A stretch of 64,000 nucleotides of DNA from Gloeocapsopsis sp. IPPAS B-1203 (GCF_002749975.1 NZ_PEIG01000007.1:223243-287242), one strand, 5' to 3'; shown: positions 9,317 to 19,064, counted from the stretch's first letter. Notes: generated by a model from the letters alone, not told the origin. Numbers and translations: made by a program.

Positions 9317-9802
9317 ATGAGCATAGTTAGCAACGTGATCCTCAAAGCCGATGATGAACTGCGTTATCCTAGCAGCGGCGAACTAAAAAACATCAAAGAT
9401 TTTTTGCAAACCGGCGAACAACGGATGCGTATTGCTAGTACGCTAGCAGAAAACGAAAAGAAAATCGTACAGCAAGCCAGTAAACAACTTTGGCAGAAAC
9501 GCCCAGATTTTATTGCCCCTGGTGGAAATGCTTATGGCGAACGCCAACGGGCTTTGTGTCTGCGCGACTACGGTTGGTACTTGCGCTTGATTACTTACGG
9601 TGTGCTTTCTGGCGATAAAGAACCAATTGAAAAAATTGGTTTGATTGGTGTTCGAGAAATGTATAATTCGCTCGGTGTACCAGTACCAGGAATGGTTGAA
9701 TCAATTCGTTGTCTTAAGGAAGCATCTTTGGGCTTATTAAGTTCTGAAGATGCTGCTGAAGCTGCACCCTACTTTGATTATATTATTCAAGCTATGTCTT
9801 AG
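9317..9802 (+). CDS. apcD: Allophycocyanin B alpha-type subunit ApcD
   Basis: A phycobilisome core subunit that acts as a terminal emitter, passing energy toward the photosystems. The 161-residue product starts [18 protein letters not shown] and holds the bilin-attachment Cys81 in [13 protein letters not shown]. The phrase [19 protein letters not shown] and ending [11 protein letters not shown] are typical of ApcD rather than ApcA. I used the ATG at 9317, since an earlier start would add eight non-family residues. The bilin synthase gene pcyA lies just downstream on the other strand. Confidence 0.93.
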   Translation: MSIVSNVILKADDELRYPSSGELKNIKDFLQTGEQRMRIASTLAENEKKIVQQASKQLWQKRPDFIAPGGNAYGERQRALCLRDYGWYLRLITYGVLSGDKEPIEKIGLIGVREMYNSLGVPVPGMVESIRCLKEASLGLLSSEDAAEAAPYFDYIIQAMS

Positions 9803-9925
9803 TCTCATAAAAGCGATTAGCATTTAGCGGTTGGCAATTAGCTAATAGCTCTCAACGCCCCACTGTCTACGACTGTTGCTAGCATTTTTGTTAGGGCGAT
9901 CGCAGGTGGTGGGGACTGTTTTGAT

Positions 9926-10651
9926 TTACTCAATGTAGTCAAATAACACTGTAGTCATATAACGATCTGCCCATTCTTTACCAAAAGCTTTTTCGAGAAC
10001 GCGGCGGGTTTTGTCGTTTTGCTGTTGTTGGGTACAGTAATTGCGTTGACCTGCTAAAATTTGTGCCTGTTGTGCTGCAGATACAGGCTGAGCAGCGATC
10101 GCCTGTGTAACGTGAATTTCTAGATAGTTTTGCACTTGCTGGAGAAATAATGCTTCTTCTTCACCGTGAGGACGAACGAATAAACAAAATTTAGAGAAAA
10201 TATGACCCCACTCTGGAAGATCTCTGGGTTGTGAAAAATTGGGTGCTGGAAGTGCTGCTAATGCTTGAGTATAGGTATCAGGTAAGCTACTCTCGCAAAC
10301 AGGAGATAGATCTGCGATCGCTGCACTAATTTGCCCTCTACCGCCGACTAAGTCGCAACCAAACATCGGTAAATTGTATTCGGGGCGAGGGAACATGACG
10401 CAATGCAAGATATCCAGCGTTGTCCCTACTTTGGCAAGTTCGAGGTGCATTTTGCGAAACTGCGGCGTTTGATAGCAGCGATTCTCGATGGTGAGTTTTT
10501 CTCCTTCTAATTTTCCTTCTACATACCCAAACTCGTGTGGTAACTGATAAGGAGAAAGTTCTAGGCGCTGCCAAATTGACTCGATACTATCAGCCAATTG
10601 ACGAATTAGAGGATGTTGTTGCGATCGTAGTGAGTAGGTACTGGATGTCAT
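9926..10651 (-). CDS. pcyA: Phycocyanobilin:ferredoxin oxidoreductase PcyA
   Basis: Ferredoxin-dependent bilin reductase that converts biliverdin IX-alpha to phycocyanobilin, the chromophore of phycobiliproteins such as the neighbouring ApcD. The 241-residue protein has the family catalytic residues in the expected spacing: Glu71 (HLELAK), His83 (ILHCVMF) and Asp100 (MFGCDLVGG). It is complete, with the acidic ending VLFDYIE. Confidence 0.95.
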   Translation of the reverse strand: MTSSTYSLRSQQHPLIRQLADSIESIWQRLELSPYQLPHEFGYVEGKLEGEKLTIENRCYQTPQFRKMHLELAKVGTTLDILHCVMFPRPEYNLPMFGCDLVGGRGQISAAIADLSPVCESSLPDTYTQALAALPAPNFSQPRDLPEWGHIFSKFCLFVRPHGEEEALFLQQVQNYLEIHVTQAIAAQPVSAAQQAQILAGQRNYCTQQQQNDKTRRVLEKAFGKEWADRYMTTVLFDYIE

Positions 10652-10865
10652 AAAACAACACTTGTGAACTGGTTGTTTTAACTAGATTACCGCTAGCAGT
10701 AGTACTGCTCGCACAAAAGTAAATTTATGAAACAACTCCTTGCTCAAAGCTACTAAATTTTTGTAGCATAAGTTACAGAAAATATATAAAATATTTGCAT
10801 TGGCATAAATAGTGCTGAGCTAATTGCCAATTGCTAAATGCTAATTGTTTATATAGGAAACAGTA

Positions 10866-11099
10866 ATGAAGCTTGATGTCCATAAAATTACAGACGCACC
10901 AATTTGGAATATCAAACCTTTTCTAAATAAAGTACAGCCGGAATTTACAGCAAATAGTTGGGTACAGCTACGAGAACTTCCTAGCGATTATAGTCACGAT
11001 GAAGCGCTGCTATTGTGTCAGTTGTCGCATGATAAATGGGTAGCGTGGGTTCCCCAACATGGAGAAGTTACTCTCCACGCACATCAGTTTTGCGCATGA
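10866..11099 (+). CDS. Small conserved hypothetical protein
   Basis: A 77-residue protein (MKLDVHKITDAPIWNIKPFL to TLHAHQFCA) preceded by AGGAAACAGT as a plausible ribosome-binding site. It is rich in Trp and His, has no membrane segment and belongs to no family I recognise. It ends 2 bp before the convergent maf gene. Confidence 0.6.
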   Translation: MKLDVHKITDAPIWNIKPFLNKVQPEFTANSWVQLRELPSDYSHDEALLLCQLSHDKWVAWVPQHGEVTLHAHQFCA

Positions 11100-11101
11100 C
11101 C

Positions 11102-11686
11102 CTAAAGCCAAAAATCTGTAATATCGTAGCTAAGATCGCTCAACATCTGGCGCAGTAGCGGTAAACTCAAACCAATCACATTTGTGTGACAGCCCTCTAA
11201 CTTCTCTATAAATAATCCCCCTTTGCCTTCTAATGCAAAACCTCCCGCACACTTAAGAGGTTCTCCTGTCGCTACATAAGCTTCAATTTGACGATCGCTA
11301 GCATTGGCAAAGTAAACTCGCGTGACTTGGCAGCGTACCAAGGTATGCTGTTGTTGTAGGTCAATGAGAGCATGACCTGTATAAAGTTCACCAACATTAC
11401 CCCGCATTTTCTGCCAACGGGCGATCGCTTCTTCAGTATTAGCAGGTTTACCGTGAATCTCTCCGTTAATTGATAAAACAGAATCGCACCCCATAATCAG
11501 CGCAGAATCAAATTGAGGTGCAACCGTTTCAGCTTTACTGCGGGCTAAAGTTTTGACTAACAACCGCGGATCGCGTTCTTGAATTTGAGATTCGTCGAAG
11601 TTACTTGGGGAAACTATAGGATCAATGCCCACACTTTGTAACAGACGACGTCGCGCTGGGGAAGCAGACGCAAGAATAAATTGCAT
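11102..11686 (-). CDS. maf: Maf-like nucleotide pyrophosphatase
   Basis: Maf/YhdE-family house-cleaning enzyme that hydrolyses non-canonical nucleoside triphosphates. Motifs visible are [18 protein letters not shown] at the N-terminus, [30 protein letters not shown] and the C-terminal [21 protein letters not shown] placed the start at the ATG giving MQFILAS; an ATG eight codons upstream (11710) lies in a short GAGGTCA repeat and adds non-family sequence. Confidence 0.9.
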   Translation of the reverse strand: MQFILASASPARRRLLQSVGIDPIVSPSNFDESQIQERDPRLLVKTLARSKAETVAPQFDSALIMGCDSVLSINGEIHGKPANTEEAIARWQKMRGNVGELYTGHALIDLQQQHTLVRCQVTRVYFANASDRQIEAYVATGEPLKCAGGFALEGKGGLFIEKLEGCHTNVIGLSLPLLRQMLSDLSYDITDFWL

Positions 11687-11857
11687 AGCTGAGAAGAGGT
11701 CAGAGGTCACAGGTCAGAGGTCGGGGATTTGCTAAAGTAACTTTATGATGACGCTTTGTTGATTTGCGCAAGCTACATTTATGAAAGGGTTTGAAAGTGA
11801 AGGGTGTCTTCTTCTTGCGCTGCTGGTTCTCAGTCCTTAAGTGCTTGTTGTGGTTTA

Positions 11858-12400
11858 CTAATAAACTGTAAAAGATTTGACGACTGCATCTAGTGTAGGC
11901 TTAACTTTTGTCCAACGTCGTTCGGGGGTAGAGGCATTGAAAGTGAATAGCTTACCACGACTGACGGCAACACTAGCTAGGTTATGGCGTTGCTGTTGAT
12001 TGGGTAGTTTAACTGTGTACTCTAGAAGGTAATAGGTTTTTGTCTCTGTTTCTAATTTTGCAGCATTAACTAACTCAGCTTCTCGCCCAGAGTCAACAGG
12101 GGCGATTGCACTTTTACCGAGTTTATAACCTACTTCGCTGGGGTTTCCCAAATCAGCTAAGGTTTTGCCTTCAGGAACATCACTGACAACGACAGAAACA
12201 TTTTCAGTTGTTTCAATTAAATCGTGAAGTACAACATCAGGACCATTCGATACACTAACAGGAACCCAGCCATTCGGATACAAAAACTCATAACCATCGA
12301 TGCTATCAACATAACTTTTCAAGCCAGAAACGGCGGATGTACAGCTTGTTAGACCAACGCTAACAGCAATTAACAAAATGACTAACAGTCGTCTTAACAT
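11858..12400 (-). CDS. PsbP-domain lipoprotein (CyanoP-like)
   Basis: A 180-residue thylakoid-lumen lipoprotein of the PsbP family, linked to photosystem II assembly in cyanobacteria. The signal peptide LLVILLIAVSVGLTSC ends in a lipobox. The PsbP fold is seen in SIDGYEFLYPNGWVPVSV, LADLGNPSEVGYKL, YYLLEYTVKLPNQQ and the ending KVKPTLDAVVKSF. The match to CyanoP (psbP2) is good, but gene naming varies between genomes. Confidence 0.88.
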   Translation of the reverse strand: MLRRLLVILLIAVSVGLTSCTSAVSGLKSYVDSIDGYEFLYPNGWVPVSVSNGPDVVLHDLIETTENVSVVVSDVPEGKTLADLGNPSEVGYKLGKSAIAPVDSGREAELVNAAKLETETKTYYLLEYTVKLPNQQQRHNLASVAVSRGKLFTFNASTPERRWTKVKPTLDAVVKSFTVY

Positions 12401-12576
12401 TTTTCTCTAAGATTTTTAGCGATTAGTTGATTGGATTTAGGTAGCAAAAATACACTCTTTTCGGTAGCGATAAGCAAAGCATAAACCAATGCGATTTCAA
12501 TTATCCCACCTTGGGATACTCGCTTTGATGAGTGTGACTTGTCAAGATGAGATGAAAACTAATTAGGAACAGTTAT

Positions 12577-13185
12577 ATGCTGACAACGGCAGAAATACGC
12601 TGGTTTTATCCTGGTAAACTACCGGAAGTGGTCTTACAGTGGTTTGAGCAAGATCAACTTGGATTAGCATCAGCAGAGGAACGCGAGGATATTTATTTAT
12701 ATGTTCCTGACAGTGATTTTGTGGGAATTAAACTGCGACAGGGAAGATTAGAAATTAAATGGCGCAAAGCCGAATTAGGTGATTTACAGTTCGGTAAAGC
12801 TACAGGTAAAGCTGAAACGTGGACAAAGTGGCTGTGTGAAGATCTTAGTAATGAATGCTTTCAACCAAACGAGGTGACAGGTAAATTTTGGGTAAGTGTC
12901 AAGAAAAAACGCACTCAGCGTACATATAAAAGTCTTGCTGAGCAATTAATCAGTGTAAAAGCGGGAGACGAAAATGAAGAAGGCTGTAATGTAGAACTCA
13001 CCGAATTAGAAGTTAATGGTAATGTGTGGTGGAGTTTAGCTTTTGAAGCTTATAGCAAAAGCGATCGCACCTTAGAAAATCTTAAAGAACCAGCTAGTAG
13101 GATACTTCAAAGCAATCTATATCAGAAGCTTGAAGTTAAAGACTCTTATGCTTATCCCCACTGGTTATCTTTAGTTATTAAGTAA
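12577..13185 (+). CDS. Conserved hypothetical protein (possibly CYTH-like)
   Basis: A 202-residue soluble protein. The N-terminal phrase EIRWFYPGKLPEVVLQWF and the charged strands YLYVPDSDFVGIKLRQGRLE and WRKAELGDLQFG recall the alternating acidic/basic tunnel strands of CYTH/triphosphate-tunnel proteins. I cannot confirm the complete motif, so no function is assigned. It is monocistronic, with an upstream spacer of about 175 bp. Confidence 0.65.
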   Translation: MLTTAEIRWFYPGKLPEVVLQWFEQDQLGLASAEEREDIYLYVPDSDFVGIKLRQGRLEIKWRKAELGDLQFGKATGKAETWTKWLCEDLSNECFQPNEVTGKFWVSVKKKRTQRTYKSLAEQLISVKAGDENEEGCNVELTELEVNGNVWWSLAFEAYSKSDRTLENLKEPASRILQSNLYQKLEVKDSYAYPHWLSLVIK

Positions 13186-13275
13186 TATTTGTAATGATGT
13201 TAAATTTGGTTAATTACTGACAATTAAAGTAATGAGTGAAGAGCAACTGGTCACTCTTCACTATCCATCAGTAAC

Positions 13276-14283
13276 TTATTCGTCTTTATCTGTAAAGTAA
13301 AATCGTGTTAGTACAGGAAGATGATCGCTGATAGTACCAATAATTTGTTCTAGAAGTTTTCTCGTTCGCTGTCCTCGTTGATTTTTGAGTAGTGCATTCC
13401 ACTCAATGACGACTGATTTTCCTAAAGCATTATTTTCATCTGCCGATTTTTCTTCGATTGCATCAGCGATCGCGTGAGTAACCGCAATAAAGTCTAAACG
13501 AGATCTTTGCCCACCAACTCGTAAATGACTACCTTCACCATTGTCATTAAACCCTGCAAATTTCAGAATTTTTTGTTCTTCTAATTCTTGAATTGCTTCC
13601 CATTCTGGGCGATCGGCTGGAGCATTCCAATCACCTGCTATGATGACATCCTCATCGGTAGCTTCCATTAGCAGCCAATCTGCTAAAAGTCTTGCAGCTT
13701 CAGAACGTTGTTCTCGACCGCCACCACGTTGTGATTTTAAGTGTACGCCAATCAGTTCAAAATCAAACGGATCTTCTTGTAATTCCCCTTCCTGCTCCTC
13801 TATAGCTCTAACAACAAAGCTGCCGTACAATGGTAAGCGAGGAAAAACTGCTTTTCTACTAGAACCTCGTCCTGTCCCCACAACAACTGTAGGATTGTCA
13901 GTAAAAATTTCTGCGATATCTGTAGAAGCTTTGACCCACTCCATGTCATACATCAAGGCGACTCGCTGATCTCCGCCTGTCGTTCCATAGACAACTTTAT
14001 ACAATCCGGCTCCTGCTTCAGTTAAACTTTGAGCAACTCCATCGAGTGAACCTGCTTCTATTTCCTGAAGTACAAATAAATCTGCATTTAACTCTTGCAT
14101 AATATTTGTAATCTGTTCTACACGCTTAGGATCGCGTGTATTGAAGAACTTGATATTCCACGTGATAACGTCTAGAAAATGATCTGTTCCTTGTAACTCA
14201 TCCGGAACAAAGTCACTGAGAAACTCGGAAAGATGGTCATTATCAGCAGTATGAATACTAGAATTTGATAAGGTGCTTACCAT
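13276..14283 (-). CDS. Endonuclease/exonuclease/phosphatase-family protein
   Basis: A 335-residue metal-dependent phosphoesterase of the EEP superfamily. Signature elements are VITWNIKFFN, the metal-binding Glu in LFVLQEIEAGS, LIGVHLKSQRGGGREQRS, IIAGDWNAPAD and the catalytic His in TISDHLPVLTRF. No signal peptide is seen. Members act on nucleic acids, phosphoinositides or other phosphodiesters, and the substrate here cannot be told. Confidence 0.85.
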   Translation of the reverse strand: MVSTLSNSSIHTADNDHLSEFLSDFVPDELQGTDHFLDVITWNIKFFNTRDPKRVEQITNIMQELNADLFVLQEIEAGSLDGVAQSLTEAGAGLYKVVYGTTGGDQRVALMYDMEWVKASTDIAEIFTDNPTVVVGTGRGSSRKAVFPRLPLYGSFVVRAIEEQEGELQEDPFDFELIGVHLKSQRGGGREQRSEAARLLADWLLMEATDEDVIIAGDWNAPADRPEWEAIQELEEQKILKFAGFNDNGEGSHLRVGGQRSRLDFIAVTHAIADAIEEKSADENNALGKSVVIEWNALLKNQRGQRTRKLLEQIIGTISDHLPVLTRFYFTDKDE

Positions 14284-14357
14284 ACAAGTCTCCAGAATAG
14301 TAGAGTTTGCCTTCTCATCCGCTAGCTACTACAGCTGACGTAAAATCAATTCCAGAT

Positions 14358-15134
14358 TTACTTTTGTGATTGCCACTTGTTCACTGTTCTCAAAATTTGC
14401 CCTGCTAATACAGCCGCACCAAAGCCATTATCAATATTGACTACTCCGACTCCCGCAGCACAAGAGTTGAGCATTGTCAAGAGGGGGGCTAATCCACCAA
14501 AACTCGCACCATAACCAATACTGGTAGGAACTGCGATTACAGGACAATCGGCTAAACCTGCAACGACACTTGGTAACGCGCCTTCCATTCCTGCAACGAC
14601 AATTAAGACATCTGCTGATTCAATGACATGGCGATTATTCAGTAGACGGTGAATACCAGCAACGCCAACATCCCATAACCTTTGAACGCGAAAACCAGAA
14701 AGTTCAGCAGTAACAGCAGCTTCTTCTGCTACTGGTAAATCAGCAGTACCAGCAGAAAGAATGCTAATTGTACCAGAGTATTGAGGTTCTATGGTAGGAG
14801 CAATTGCACAAATTCGCGCCATGGCATAGTAATGCAAATTCGGTACTTTTTCTTGTAGTTGTGCATAAACTTCTGGTTCGATCCGTGTCGCCATAACGAC
14901 AGAACCGCGATCGCGCATCGCGATCATAATTTGGGCAATCTGATCGGGTGTTTTACCTAGTCCCCAAATAACTTCAGGAAAACCTGTGCGTAAACGGCGA
15001 TGATGATCGACACGCGCAAAATCACCTACAGGTTCATAGTTTAAATGTTTCAGCTTATCTAAAGCCTCTGCTGGATTAACTTCACCAGCAGCAACAGATT
15101 CTAAGAGCGATCGTAAAGCTTCGGGTTGTGTCAC
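14358..15134 (-). CDS. larB: LarB, pyridinium-3,5-biscarboxylate mononucleotide synthase
   Basis: LarB carboxylates nicotinic acid adenine dinucleotide at the first step of nickel-pincer cofactor synthesis. The 258-residue product has the PurE-like C-terminal domain with IVVAGMEGALPSVVAGLADC, VPTSIGYGASFGGLAPLLT and VVNIDNGFGAA. The N-terminal part contains FARVDHHRRLRTGFPEVIW. LarC and LarE are not nearby. Many cyanobacteria carry larB as a lone gene. Confidence 0.9.
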   Translation of the reverse strand: MTQPEALRSLLESVAAGEVNPAEALDKLKHLNYEPVGDFARVDHHRRLRTGFPEVIWGLGKTPDQIAQIMIAMRDRGSVVMATRIEPEVYAQLQEKVPNLHYYAMARICAIAPTIEPQYSGTISILSAGTADLPVAEEAAVTAELSGFRVQRLWDVGVAGIHRLLNNRHVIESADVLIVVAGMEGALPSVVAGLADCPVIAVPTSIGYGASFGGLAPLLTMLNSCAAGVGVVNIDNGFGAAVLAGQILRTVNKWQSQK

Positions 15135-15192
15135 TTTAAAAAACTAACACGACTAATTGTACTCAATACTGATACAGTGTATACAAAAAGCT

Positions 15193-15614
15193 TCACTTGT
15201 TAAAAGGATTCACAAATTGTACTCCCTCGATTACAGAGCCAACGTTAAAATCCTCGCTATAAACTAAAGCTATTTGGTTTAAACGTGCTACCGCCCAGAT
15301 TTGAGCATCCCAATAGCCGAACTGGTAATCGCGAACTCCGCGTACTGCTTCTAAGATTACCCATCCGTTGATGTCTACTACACTCCACGCTCTTAGATAG
15401 TTTTGTATTCGTTCGTAAGCAGTAGGTACATCCAGTGGTGACGGAATCTTCCGCGTTACCGTTACAAAAATTCTGCTAAAACCTGTGTGCTAAGTACGCC
15501 CTTTCCTGTAATTGCTAATTGGTTTAATACTTCCAATGCTTGCTGCTGTTTTGGTGTAGAACGATCATATGCATAGACAAGAATATTGGTATCAACCAAA
15601 ACTCTATCTTTCAT
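15193..15614 (-). pseudogene. Frameshifted PIN-domain toxin (VapC-like)
   Basis: The first 50 codons read MKDRVLVDTNILVYAYDRS to LSTQVLAEF and hit a stop. Moving to the next frame restores the rest of a PIN domain: FVTVTRKIPSPLD, YQFGYWDAQIWAVAR, ALVYSEDFNVG and ending FVNPF. A run of five T where six are expected explains the shift as a one-base loss. The ATG overlaps the end of the intact antitoxin gene by 11 bp, the usual vapBC layout. PIN toxins cut RNA; this copy should be inactive. Confidence 0.8.
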
Positions 15615-15861
15615 ACAAATCGTCTCGTCGCCAGGTTCGCGATTCTGTAATCTTCCCCAACGAGATTAAGTTCTCAATAAATACACGTTCTTGCTCCCAG
15701 CACTTCAGATCCCGCTGGAATACTTCACTTCCCTGAGTATATTGTGCGATTGCTTGACGGATCACTTCAGCCTCAGAACTTCCTGTTTGCTGTGATAGCT
15801 GTTTTAGTCGCACCTCTTGTTCTGGTTCAATGTAAATCTGCTTTCTAATTTTTGTCTTCAT
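15604..15861 (-). CDS. Ribbon-helix-helix antitoxin of a VapBC-type pair
   Basis: An 85-residue protein starting MKTKIRKQIYIEPEQEVRLK, with a ribbon-helix-helix N-terminus and the helix QQTGSSEAEVIRQAIAQY. The C-terminal part would neutralise the PIN toxin. I prefer ATG 15861. The longer version from 15891 would translate through a palindrome that looks like the operator. The toxin gene that overlaps its end is frameshifted, so the antitoxin survives alone. Confidence 0.82.
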   Translation of the reverse strand: MKTKIRKQIYIEPEQEVRLKQLSQQTGSSEAEVIRQAIAQYTQGSEVFQRDLKCWEQERVFIENLISLGKITESRTWRRDDLYER

Positions 15862-15891
15862 GATGTACATTGTATCTAATGTATACATCAT
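15860..15891. promoter_or_regulatory. Inverted-repeat operator candidate of the VapB-like antitoxin
   Basis: ATGATGTACATT (15860-15871) and AATGTATACATCAT (15878-15891) form a near-perfect dyad with a 2-bp slip, lying at the antitoxin start. Ribbon-helix-helix antitoxins usually bind such sites to repress their own operon. Autoregulation is inferred from position. Confidence 0.5.
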
Positions 15892-15900
15892 ATTATAAAT

Positions 15901-17703
15901 TTAGTCGTCTTCTACTTTTAGTTCGTACTTGTTCCACAGCGTACCGCTAAGTGAACCGAGGGCTGAGTATTTAACGCCTTGAATGCGATCGCGAATTGCA
16001 GCAAGTGAGAGTGGATTCACTAAATAAATAAAAGGTAAATTTTCTTGAGCAATACGTTGTGTTTGCGCATAAATTTCTTTACGTTTAGCTTCATCAAATT
16101 CCTGCGCTCCTTGAATGTAAAGTCGCCCAATTTCTGCTTCCCAATCTGCGACTTCCCAGCCTATTAATGGTTCTTGTCCTGCTAAAGGTTTTTGATTAAA
16201 AGTATGCAATCCACCATCAGGTAGCCAAGTATTTGCACCATCGTGAGGTTCAATGGTTCCTGAGATAAAACCTAAAAGATGACATTCCCAATCGAGTGAA
16301 TTAGAAAGGCGATCGACAAGTGTATTAAAATTTATAGGATTGAAATCAACTTGAATGCCAATTCTATTTAAATCCTGCCTAATTTGTGCCCCCATGGCAA
16401 CACGAGTTCTATTCTCGGCGTTTGTAATGAGTGAAAAACGAACGCGATTACCTTCAGCATCTAGTAATTGACCTTTGGGATTATATTTAAACCCAGCGTT
16501 GAGTAATAATTCTCTTGCTTTATCTTGATTGTATTCGTAAGTTTTCAAGCCTTGTTCAGGTGAAAGATAATAAGGACTTTGGGGAAAAATTGGTGAATCT
16601 TGAATCATTCCAACGCCACGAAATGCATTATTGAGCATTGTTTGACGATCGATTGCGTGGGCGATCGCCTGGCGAAATTCTAATGTATTAAACCAACGCG
16701 ATTTAACGGGATCGACGACAGGATTTCCATTCTGTCTGCGCCCTTTGTTAAGATTAAAAGAAATAAAAGTTTGAGTAAATCTTGGTCCTTCATTGTAGAC
16801 GGTAAATCTACCCCGCTTTTCCTCGCGTTTTAGCAATGAAAAGTTTTCGGGTGAAACTTCAATGCTATCTAATCCTCCCGAACGAAATTGTAAAACACTT
16901 GTATCAGTTGATTCGATGATTTGCCAAACAACACGATCGATGTACGGTAATGGATTTCCTTGACTATCTTTACGCCAGTAGTGAGGATTACGCCGAAAGA
17001 TAACGCGTTGACCTGGAGTATAACTTTCAATTTTGTAAGGACCATTAACAATAACTTGGCTAGGATCTGTGTTTGTGCCCCATACTGATAAAAATTGAGG
17101 TTTCCCTTCACTATCTTTAGTAGTAATATATTTAGATAATGCGTGTTTTGGTAAAATTCCAACTTGATTGCTTGCACCGCCTGTAGTTGCACTTAAAAAA
17201 GGCGCAAAAGGTTCCGGTAGGAGAAATTCAACACGGCGATCGTCTATTTTATTAACTTGAGGAAAAATTCCCCTTTCACCTACTTTAAAAGTATCTTTCC
17301 AATCTGTAGGAATTGCTGGGTTAGCAATAATATCTTGATAAGTAAAGACAACATCATCAGCGGTTAATGGCTCGCCGTCAGACCATTTTAAGTTTTCGCG
17401 AAGTGTAAAAACTATACGCTTTTGATCGTCAGAAATTTCCCAAGTTTCGGCTAATGCTGGTTCAATTTCTGTTGTGATTGCATTGAGTGAAGTTAATCCT
17501 TCTGCAGTAAATAAAAATACGTGAGGGAATTCTTGATTAAATGCATAGTTGAACGTTTTAGGATCGCCTAACGTACTGACAACCCATTGCGATCGCGCAG
17601 TCTCAGCTTTCAAATCTGGATTACAAGCCGTTAAGATGACTTGACATAGCAAGAAGAATATTATGAAAAAAGCAAATATCCAACGGCGAAGTGAAAAAGT
17701 CAT
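15901..17703 (-). CDS. ABC transporter peptide-binding lipoprotein (SBP family 5)
   Basis: A 600-residue extracytoplasmic solute-binding protein of the DppA/OppA type. The N-terminus is a lipoprotein signal ending LLCQVILTAC. Family phrases include LTADDVVFTYQDIIANPAIP, VNGPYKIESYTPGQR, FRRNPHYW and FRQAIAHAIDRQTMLNNAF. A close paralogue lies at 19065-20840. No permease or ATPase is adjacent; a matching DppC-like permease is at 53994-54890. Substrate, whether peptide or another oligomer, is not determinable. Confidence 0.92.
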   Translation of the reverse strand: MTFSLRRWIFAFFIIFFLLCQVILTACNPDLKAETARSQWVVSTLGDPKTFNYAFNQEFPHVFLFTAEGLTSLNAITTEIEPALAETWEISDDQKRIVFTLRENLKWSDGEPLTADDVVFTYQDIIANPAIPTDWKDTFKVGERGIFPQVNKIDDRRVEFLLPEPFAPFLSATTGGASNQVGILPKHALSKYITTKDSEGKPQFLSVWGTNTDPSQVIVNGPYKIESYTPGQRVIFRRNPHYWRKDSQGNPLPYIDRVVWQIIESTDTSVLQFRSGGLDSIEVSPENFSLLKREEKRGRFTVYNEGPRFTQTFISFNLNKGRRQNGNPVVDPVKSRWFNTLEFRQAIAHAIDRQTMLNNAFRGVGMIQDSPIFPQSPYYLSPEQGLKTYEYNQDKARELLLNAGFKYNPKGQLLDAEGNRVRFSLITNAENRTRVAMGAQIRQDLNRIGIQVDFNPINFNTLVDRLSNSLDWECHLLGFISGTIEPHDGANTWLPDGGLHTFNQKPLAGQEPLIGWEVADWEAEIGRLYIQGAQEFDEAKRKEIYAQTQRIAQENLPFIYLVNPLSLAAIRDRIQGVKYSALGSLSGTLWNKYELKVEDD

Positions 17704-17749
17704 AAGGAAGAAATAGAATACTAGATAAGGATTGAACTGTAAAACTTAT

Positions 17750-18040
17750 ATGCCAATTGTTAACGAACTTCTTCAGGAAAAGCGGCAAGAAATTTTACAA
17801 ATTGCAGCAAAACACGGGGCTTATAACGTCCGTGTATTTGGTTCAGTAGCACGCGGAGAAGATAAAGCTGATAGCGACATAGATTTTTTAATAGATGTAG
17901 GTCCCCATAGTCCATGGTTTCCTGCAGGTTTGATTATAGATCTAGAGGAGTTACTAGGGCGAAAAGTAGATGTAGCTGAACCAGATAATCTGCAACAATG
18001 CATTCGAGAACAAGTTTTACAAGAGGCAATACCTTTGTAA
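17750..18040 (+). CDS. MntA-type minimal nucleotidyltransferase antitoxin
   Basis: A 96-residue minimal nucleotidyltransferase. The catalytic signature GSVARG followed by SDIDFLID is intact. MntA neutralises a HEPN toxin (HepT) by AMPylating it. The adjacent HepT gene is broken, so this antitoxin appears orphaned. The start is taken at ATG 17750 (MPIVNELLQEK). A second MntA at 58176-58466 shares near-identical segments (QHGAYNVRVFGSVARGE). Confidence 0.87.
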   Translation: MPIVNELLQEKRQEILQIAAKHGAYNVRVFGSVARGEDKADSDIDFLIDVGPHSPWFPAGLIIDLEELLGRKVDVAEPDNLQQCIREQVLQEAIPL

Positions 18041-18375
18041 AGCAGCGGGTTTATTTAGAAAATATCCTTGAATGCATCAACCGCATAGAAGTATATACAC
18101 GTGAGGGGAAAGAGGTATTTACGGAAACTGTGATGATTTAGGATGCAGTAATTTGCAACTTTGAAATCATGAGAGAGGCAACTAAACGAATATCAGAAGA
18201 TATCAAACAAAAATATCCCGAAGTACCTTGGCGTGAAATTGTAGGATTCCGTAACATTTTAATTCATGATTATTTAAAAATAAGTTTGATTAGAGTATGG
18301 GATGTTATTGAAAAAGATTTATCTATACTCAAAAAACAAATAGAGTTGATTTTACAAGAGTTAGGACGACTGTAA
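18037..18375 (+). pseudogene. HepT-like HEPN toxin gene with start loss and in-frame stop
   Basis: The frame following MntA encodes a HepT-type protein: VKQRVYLENILECINRIEVY, then MREATKRISEDIKQKYPEVP and WREIVGFRNILIHDYLK with the RNxxxH-type RNase motif retained. Two lesions are visible. The expected GTG start overlapping the MntA stop is GTA, and a TAG at 18139-18141 replaces a Gln codon in what should read IQDAVI. The downstream part could at best start at ATG 18169. Confidence 0.8.
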
Positions 18376-18643
18376 CCCTGATAAAAGTTAGAGAATTGTA
18401 TGTACATAAGTAGGTGAACACAATTAAGTATCACACTTGTTAAGGTCGGTAATGGGTAATGGGTAATAGGGAACTTGAAAAGCTTTTATCACTTGGCAAT
18501 TAGCATTTAGCCACACAAACGAATTGCTACCAATGACCAATGACCAGTTACCAACCTTTTAATTACGTTTATTTTCACCCACTTACTTAGCTGTTGATGT
18601 AAGTGGCGAAATCATTTCTATTTAGCCTGTAGAGAAGTAAGAC
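18376..18643. other. Intergenic spacer with TAATGGG/TTACCAA-type short repeats
   Basis: Short tandem motifs (GGTAATGGGTAATGGGTAAT near 18451 and ACCAATGACCAATGACC near 18531) of the repeat class common in cyanobacterial intergenic DNA. Similar runs occur near 10825, 21780, 22335 and 60285. No gene is seen. Confidence 0.5.
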
Positions 18644-18976
18644 ATGATAAATCGATTACTGACGCAAGACAAACAAGCTAAAACTATTTCTACTCCCCCC
18701 TTAGAAAGTGGCGATCGCCTAACCCGTCACGAATTTGAACGCCGCTATACCGCCATTCCAGATATTAAAAAAGCAGAACTGATCGAAGGAGTGCGATCGC
18801 ACGTTTTTCCTGGGCTGTGGTTAGCTGTCAGTGGACTTCTTGAAGGAAAAATGGCTCAAGTTTTAGCTGTGCTACAGCAAGGATTAAATTCTCCAGAACA
18901 CGCTGAATTTGTGCAAAAATTGACAAAGCTGATTCGGTTAAAACCGCAGCTATGCAGACAAAACCTATCTTCATAA
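18644..18976 (+). pseudogene. Uma2-family gene with internal deletion
   Basis: The frame starts like a Uma2 protein (SGDRLTRHEFERRYTAIPDI, KKAELIEGV) and then jumps to the family C-terminus (RSHVFPGLWLAVSGLLEG, MAQVLAVLQQGLNSPEHAEF). About 100 or more central residues, including the predicted nuclease core, are absent. The junction falls on a GCGATCGC octamer near 18793-18800. The reading frame stays open, so a 110-residue fusion could be made, but it is almost surely inactive. Confidence 0.75.
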
Positions 18977-19002
18977 GTTTTTACAAAGATAGATTGTTAC
19001 AC

Positions 19003-19048
19003 AAGTCCACCTCCGTGGACTTAGTTTTTAAGCCGCGACTTTAGTCGC
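19003..19048. repeat. Two intergenic palindromes (tetraloop family)
   Basis: AAGTCCAC-CTCC-GTGGACTT at 19003-19022 and GCGAC-TTTA-GTCGC at 19035-19048. Both belong to the hairpin family found at 3957, 27292, 27332, 40003 and 54973. The pair lies between a plus-strand relic and a minus-strand gene end and may act as a bidirectional terminator. Confidence 0.6.
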
Positions 19049-19064
19049 CAGGCGATCGACGTCG

